Source: Ciceribacter thiooxidans
GTDB taxonomy: Bacteria > Pseudomonadota > Alphaproteobacteria > Rhizobiales > Rhizobiaceae
Direction: 5' to 3'
Assembly: GCF_014126615.1 (NCBI RefSeq)
Contig: NZ_CP059897.1
Location: 186,001-250,000 of the forward strand
Length of the DNA stretch: 64,000 nucleotides
This document shows, one piece after another, positions 59,874 to 64,000 of the stretch. A model generated the notes under the pieces. It worked only from the letters and a program-made list of their open reading frames with translations, was not told the DNA's origin and searched no databases. Made by a program: the position numbers and the translations under genes. Position 1 is the first letter of the stretch. Each line of letters starts with the position of its first letter.

Positions 59874-61493
59874 TCAGCCGGCTCTTATTGCACGCGCACA
59901 GGCCTGAAGCTGTTCGAAGGCCCGGAAGCGCCTTTCGTGTGCCTCGGCAATCGTGCTCACAGCCGGTTCGTACGTTCCGGAGACGCCGCTCAGCGCCTGC
60001 ATCGCAGCTGTCATGTCGATGAATGCGCCGGAAGCGACCGCGCCGAGGATCGCAGAACCGAGGAGCACGGGCTCCTCGGCTCGCGGCGCCACGACCGGCT
60101 TGCCGCAGGCATCGGCGAGAAGCTGGCGCACGAGTTCGCTCTGGCCCGCTCCACCGCTAATCACCACGCGCTCGACATCAGCGCCGGCCCGCGCCTGGGT
60201 CTCGATGATCTGCCGAAGCCCATAGCCGATCCCGCAGAGGCCGGCCACATAGAGCGCGATGAGGTTGTCGAGATCCCGTTCCATGCCAAGCCCTGCGATC
60301 ACCGCACGCGCATGCGGATCGGCGAACGGCGCCCGGTTGCCGAGGAATTCCGGCACCACATGGATATCCCGAGTGAGATGGACTGCATCGGACAGCCGCG
60401 TCACCTTGTCCGCCGCCGCTTCGGCCATCAAAACGGGAAGAGCGATCCCGCGCTCGCGCGCTTCAGCATTCGCCTCCGCAGCGGCCGGATGGAAGGAAAG
60501 CAGCTGATCGATGGCCGCGCCGGCCGCACTCTGGCCGCCCTCGTTCAGCCACATGCCGGGGACCATCGCCGAATAATAGGGACCCCAGACGCCGGGCACG
60601 AAGACCGGTGCCTCGGTCGATGTCATTGTGCAGGAGGAGGTGCCGAAGACATAGGCGAGGTTTTCGGTGGGACGCCCGCCGATACCGACCGTGCCGATGC
60701 CGCCGGCATGGGCGTCGATCATGCCCGCAGCGACAGCGGTACCCGCCTTCAGCCCCATTGTGCGGGCGGCGTCTTCCGTAAGCCCCTGGCCAAGTCGCGT
60801 ACCGGGATCGACGATCCGCGTACCGATACGGCCGAAGCCTTCTGCCGCGAGTTCACCAAGTCCGATTTGATCGAAATAGCTCGCATCCCAGCGCTCCTCG
60901 TGCGCGAGATAGGTCCATTTGCAGGTGACGGTGCAGGTCGAACGCGCCAGATCACCCGTCGCCTTCCACGAGAGGAAGTCGGCGAGGTCGAAGAACTGCC
61001 AGGCACGTGCGAAGACCTCCGGCCTGTTCTCTTTCAACCACAGGATCTTCGGCGTTTCCATTTCCGGCGAGATGCGCCCCCCGACATAGCGAAGGACCTC
61101 GTGGCCGAGAGCATTGATGCGTTCCGCCTGCTCCACCGCCCGGTGATCCATCCACACGATGATATCGCGGTCTGCATCCTCGGACGGACCAACGGCAAGC
61201 GGAACACCACCTTCGCCAAGCACGACCAGCGAGCATGTCGCATCAAAACCGATGCCGATCACCGTTGCAGGATCGATCCTGGCAGAGGCGACGACCTCGC
61301 GAACAATGGCACACACCACCTCCCAGATCTCCGTGCTCGATTGTTCGACGATCGCGCCCGCTTCGCGGAAAAGCGAAATGTCGCGTTTGGCGACGGCGAG
61401 CATGCTGCCGGAAAGATCGAAGAGCCCGGCGCGCGCGCTACCGGTACCGACATCGATGCCGATGACGTGGCGCACCTCTCCTGTCGCTGACAT
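59874..61493 (-). CDS. FGGY-family carbohydrate kinase (D-ribulokinase-like)
   Basis: ATG 61493 preceded by GAGGAGGAAACC gives 539 residues. The actin-like ATPase fold shows HVIGIDVGTGSARAGLFDLS (phosphate 1), VIGIGFDATCSLVVLG, IIVWMDHRAVEQAERINALG, AYVFGTSSCTMTSTEAPVF and the adenosine motif VVISGGAGQSELVRQLLADA. GFDATCSLV and VWMDHRA place it with FGGY D-ribulokinases. With the SDR gene just upstream it fits a ribitol route: ribitol to D-ribulose to D-ribulose 5-phosphate. It is the last gene of a minus-strand unit that starts beyond the right edge. Its 3' end is duplicated at 58168-58422. Confidence 0.87.
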   Translation of the reverse strand: MSATGEVRHVIGIDVGTGSARAGLFDLSGSMLAVAKRDISLFREAGAIVEQSSTEIWEVVCAIVREVVASARIDPATVIGIGFDATCSLVVLGEGGVPLAVGPSEDADRDIIVWMDHRAVEQAERINALGHEVLRYVGGRISPEMETPKILWLKENRPEVFARAWQFFDLADFLSWKATGDLARSTCTVTCKWTYLAHEERWDASYFDQIGLGELAAEGFGRIGTRIVDPGTRLGQGLTEDAARTMGLKAGTAVAAGMIDAHAGGIGTVGIGGRPTENLAYVFGTSSCTMTSTEAPVFVPGVWGPYYSAMVPGMWLNEGGQSAAGAAIDQLLSFHPAAAEANAEARERGIALPVLMAEAAADKVTRLSDAVHLTRDIHVVPEFLGNRAPFADPHARAVIAGLGMERDLDNLIALYVAGLCGIGYGLRQIIETQARAGADVERVVISGGAGQSELVRQLLADACGKPVVAPRAEEPVLLGSAILGAVASGAFIDMTAAMQALSGVSGTYEPAVSTIAEAHERRFRAFEQLQACARAIRAG

Positions 61494-61562
61494 GGTTTCC
61501 TCCTCGGTCATCGTCATGGCTCGAAACATCGAATGATCACAGGACTCTGAAGCTGCTGCCGG

Positions 61563-62291
61563 TCAAAGGTCGACGCTGTTCGGCAGGATCACAAGATCGC
61601 GGATCGTCACGTTACGCGGGCGCGTCAGCATGAAGAGGACGGCATCCGCCACCTCCTTCGGCTGCATAAGGCTACCGTTGGCAAGCGCCTCCTCCATCTT
61701 GGCCTTCGGCCAGTCGTCGAGAAGTGCAGTGACGACGGGACCCGGCAGGACGGCCCCGACGCGCACGCCATGTTGCGCCACCTGGCGACGGGTCGAATGG
61801 ACGAAGGCCTGCACGGCGAACTTGGAGGCCGTATAGATCGGCTCCCAGACCACCGGCACAACGCCCGCGATCGAACTGGTAAACAGGATATCGCCGGACT
61901 TCTGCGCGATCATATGCGGCAGGACCGCGTGGACCGAGCGGAAGGCAGCATTGATGTTGAGGTTCAGCATCCGGTCCCAGGCGTCCGGATCGCCTTCCGC
62001 GACAGCTCCGCCGATATAAGCACCCGCATTGGCGTGGAAGACATCCAGGCCGCCGGCGACGTCGAGGATCCGCGGCAGCATGCCGGAGACTTCCGCTCCG
62101 TTCAGGAGGTCGACGACCAGCGGTCGGGCCCTTTCGCCGAGTTCGGCGCACAGCGCGTCGAGCTTCTCCCTGGCACGATCGATCAGCACTACCGTCGCGC
62201 CTTCATCGATGAGTCCCCGGGCGCAGGCGAGCCCGATTCCCGACGCCGCCCCGGTGATCGCAACGATCTTGCCCTTCATGAGATCAGTCAT
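61563..62291 (-). CDS. SDR-family dehydrogenase (ribitol dehydrogenase-like)
   Basis: ATG 62291 with GGAG upstream starts a 242-residue short-chain dehydrogenase: [20 protein letters not shown] (TGxxxGxG cofactor loop), [15 protein letters not shown] (NAG), and the catalytic S in [12 protein letters not shown] with Y and K in [28 protein letters not shown] followed by VVLIDRA suggests NAD as cofactor. The C-terminal [15 protein letters not shown] resembles rhizobial ribitol dehydrogenases. It sits between an RbsC-like permease and the FGGY ribulokinase-like gene, matching a polyol catabolic operon. Confidence 0.88.
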   Translation of the reverse strand: MTDLMKGKIVAITGAASGIGLACARGLIDEGATVVLIDRAREKLDALCAELGERARPLVVDLLNGAEVSGMLPRILDVAGGLDVFHANAGAYIGGAVAEGDPDAWDRMLNLNINAAFRSVHAVLPHMIAQKSGDILFTSSIAGVVPVVWEPIYTASKFAVQAFVHSTRRQVAQHGVRVGAVLPGPVVTALLDDWPKAKMEEALANGSLMQPKEVADAVLFMLTRPRNVTIRDLVILPNSVDL

Positions 62292-62313
62292 GGTTATTCT
62301 CCAGTCTTTCTGT

Positions 62314-63575
62314 TCAGGCGCGGCCATGGCTGACGCGCGAGCGGCGGGCAAGCGAGTCGACGATGACAGCAATCGCGAGCACGGCGCCGGTGATCATGTA
62401 ACGCAATGACGAGCTGAGGTTCAGAAGCGTCAGGCCGTTCGAGATCGCCTGGATGACGATGATGCCGAGGAGCGCCGAATAGGCGCTTCCGCGGCCGCCA
62501 AACAGGCTCGTTCCCCGATGACCGCCGCGGCAATCGCATTCAGGTTTACGTCGCCCGTCCCGGCCTGCTGGCTGGACGAGGCAAGTCTCGATGCCGAAAG
62601 GATGCCGCCGAGCGTCGCAAGCGTCGAGCACAGCATGAATGCGCTGAGGTAGATGCGACGCACATTGATGCCCGAGCGGCGCGCGGCTTCCCGGTTTCCA
62701 CCGACGGCGAATATCGAGCGACCCCATTTGGTCCTGGTGAGCGCATAGTTCAGGACGACGACCAGCAGAACGAAGAGGCCGAACATCCACGGCACGCCTC
62801 GACCGATGTTGAGGTAGTAGATGGCGCCTTCGAGCGCGAGCGTCAGAACCGCGGCCTTGAAGACGAGCGTGCTGACGGGCCGGGAGGAAAGATTGACGGT
62901 CTGCCTGCGGCGGCGGATGGCAAGCCCCGCGACGATGAGAACCGCTCCGGGCACCAGCGCCAACATGTGCGAAAGCCATGCCGGCATCACCAGGATCTGG
63001 CCGAAGCGGACGAGCGGCGAGGCGTAGGGCAGATTGATGCTGCCCGTCGGTCCGAGAATATAGAGCTGCATCCCGAGAAGCGCGAGCAGGCCGGCGAGTG
63101 TCGCGACGAAACTCGGCATCCCGAGACGGGTGTAGAGAAGGGCATAGAGCGCTCCGACGGCCGCGCCCGTCACCAGCGCCGCAAAAATGGCAAGCGGCAG
63201 CGGCACGCCCGTGTTCACCCAGAGCACGCCGATGATGGCCGATGCCAATCCGCTCATCGAGCCGACCGAAAGATCAATTTCCCCGAGCAGCAGGACGCAG
63301 ACAATCCCGAGCGATATGATGCCGACGGTCGCACAGTCGAACAGCAGGTTGACCAGATTGTTCGGCGCCAGGAAGATCGGATTGAGGATACTGAACACCG
63401 TCGAGATGACGATGAGCCCGACCGCCACGGGCAGCATTCCGAGGTCACCGGAACGCACCCGCCCGACGAAAGCGCGCAGCATGCCGGAAATACCCTCGGC
63501 ATGCGTCACGCGCTCGTCACTGCGATCGAGTGCCGTTGAAGGCGTGTGGCTTTGATTGGACATGTCGGTACTCAT
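62314..63575 (-). pseudogene. Ribose-type ABC permease (RbsC family), frameshifted
   Basis: The frame from ATG 63575 gives the usual RbsC-like spans (NLLFDCATVGIISLGIVCVL, LLLGEIDLSVGSMSGLASAI, RTKWGRSIFAVGGNREAARR) up to VNLNAIAAAVIG, then shifts into nonsense. Another frame continues GTSLFGGRGSAYSALLGIIV, IQAISNGLTLLNLSSSLRYM and [15 protein letters not shown] to a stop at 62314. VIGGTSLFGGRG is the invariant signature of this family. One more C in the plus-strand CCCC run at 62513-62516 restores it. If this is a sequencing error the gene encodes a normal 420-residue permease. It overlaps the ATPase gene by four bases. Confidence 0.87.
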
Positions 63576-64000
63576 GCTTGGTTTCCGCCGAGGTCGGCGC
63601 GCTCGCCGGACTTTCGGTCGATGCGGCGCGAGACGGCGTTCTCTGTGGCGCCTGTGATGGCCGCCACCAGTTCGTGGTTCGAAGCGTCCGGGCTGAAGAC
63701 ACCGTTGTTGCGTCCGAGCCGGAGAACGACGACGCGGTCCGCCACCGCGCGAACATCCTCCATGTTGTGGCTGATGATGATGACCCCGAGACCCCGCTCG
63801 CGCACCCGCTCGATGAGGTTCAGCACCTCGGCCGTCTGGGCGACGCCGAGCGCTGCCGTCGGCTCGTCGAGCATGATGATCTTGGGGTCGAGCAGCAGGG
63901 AACGGGCGATGGCGACCGTCTGGCGCTGACCGCCCGAGAGCGAAGCGATGGGCTCGCGAACGGAAGGAATCCGCGCCGCAAGCTCCCTGAGCAAAGTCCA
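63572..64000 (-). CDS. Sugar ABC transporter ATP-binding protein (RbsA-like), 5' end outside window
   Basis: Only the C-terminal part is present: SLSGGQRQTVAIARSLLLDP (signature), IIMLDEPTAALGVAQTAEVL (Walker B and D-loop) and GVIIISHNMEDVRAVADRVV (switch H), then a tail ending ERADLGGNQA. A single ABC domain with LGVAQT in place of a second domain is the pattern of the short, one-domain ATPases of ribose/xylitol-type importers. Its stop overlaps the permease start (ATGA). With the permease, SDR and kinase it should form a polyol uptake and catabolism operon; the binding-protein gene presumably lies to the right of the window. Confidence 0.88.
   Translation of the reverse strand, partial: WTLLRELAARIPSVREPIASLSGGQRQTVAIARSLLLDPKIIMLDEPTAALGVAQTAEVLNLIERVRERGLGVIIISHNMEDVRAVADRVVVLRLGRNNGVFSPDASNHELVAAITGATENAVSRRIDRKSGERADLGGNQA

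Noticed and set aside
59937..61490. A plus-strand frame of about 517 codons
   Set aside because: Antisense to the FGGY kinase, whose active-site motifs are complete; no recognisable protein.

Overview
The window looks like a megaplasmid or chromid segment from a Rhizobiaceae bacterium, closest in style to Sinorhizobium/Ensifer or Rhizobium. Three things point there: a high-GC genome with dense catabolic operons, a gene of the rhizobial plasmid family RHE_PE00001, and a cluster whose gene content and order match the alpha-galactoside (agp/aga) locus known from Sinorhizobium meliloti. This is inferred from translated motifs and gene order; no database search was run.

Left edge (1-2.6 kb): a divergent LysR regulator and EamA-type exporter, a clear intrinsic terminator, then scrambled IS66 remnants that mark the start of accessory DNA. 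Accessory island (2.6-33 kb): a RES/Xre toxin-antitoxin pair; an unrecognised overlapping gene pair whose first member has a nuclease-like N-terminus; a 1169-residue membrane protein; a 1335-residue Cap4-like nuclease/STAND-type NTPase; a convergent four-gene block made of Hachiman (hamA, hamB) followed by an OLD-family ATPase/TOPRIM nuclease and a UvrD-like helicase (Gabija-like, class 2 OLD arrangement); the RHE_PE00001 gene; vapBC overlapping a tyrosine recombinase; a frameshifted second recombinase; and a run of intact or decayed toxin-antitoxin modules ending in a nucleotidyltransferase-HEPN protein.

Middle (33.5-40 kb): a CadC-like winged-helix/TPR regulator, a cupin, a NarL-type two-component system flanked by two secreted proteins with Asn-Gly-Gly-Gly repeats, and a small cupredoxin. 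GGACCTA-type dyads lie upstream of both repeat proteins.

Right half (40-64 kb): carbon uptake and catabolism. The agp/aga genes (two GH4 glycosidases, a peptide-type ABC importer, an AraC activator) should import and cleave raffinose/melibiose-type sugars. A LacI regulator with an obvious promoter and operator faces a sugar ABC importer operon with a Gfo/Idh/MocA dehydrogenase and a sugar isomerase-like gene. A ribitol-type set on the minus strand (ABC ATPase, permease, SDR dehydrogenase, FGGY kinase) runs off the right end. A partial tandem duplication of a VOC/kinase junction, with an AbiEii fragment between the copies, sits at 57.8-60.1 kb.

Four otherwise well-formed reading frames are each broken at a place where one extra G in a G run restores the expected protein, so some of the apparent pseudogenes may be sequencing artefacts. 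The strongest candidates for undescribed biology are the gene pair at 4276-7180, the composite Hachiman/OLD/UvrD block, and the large membrane protein at 7584-11093.
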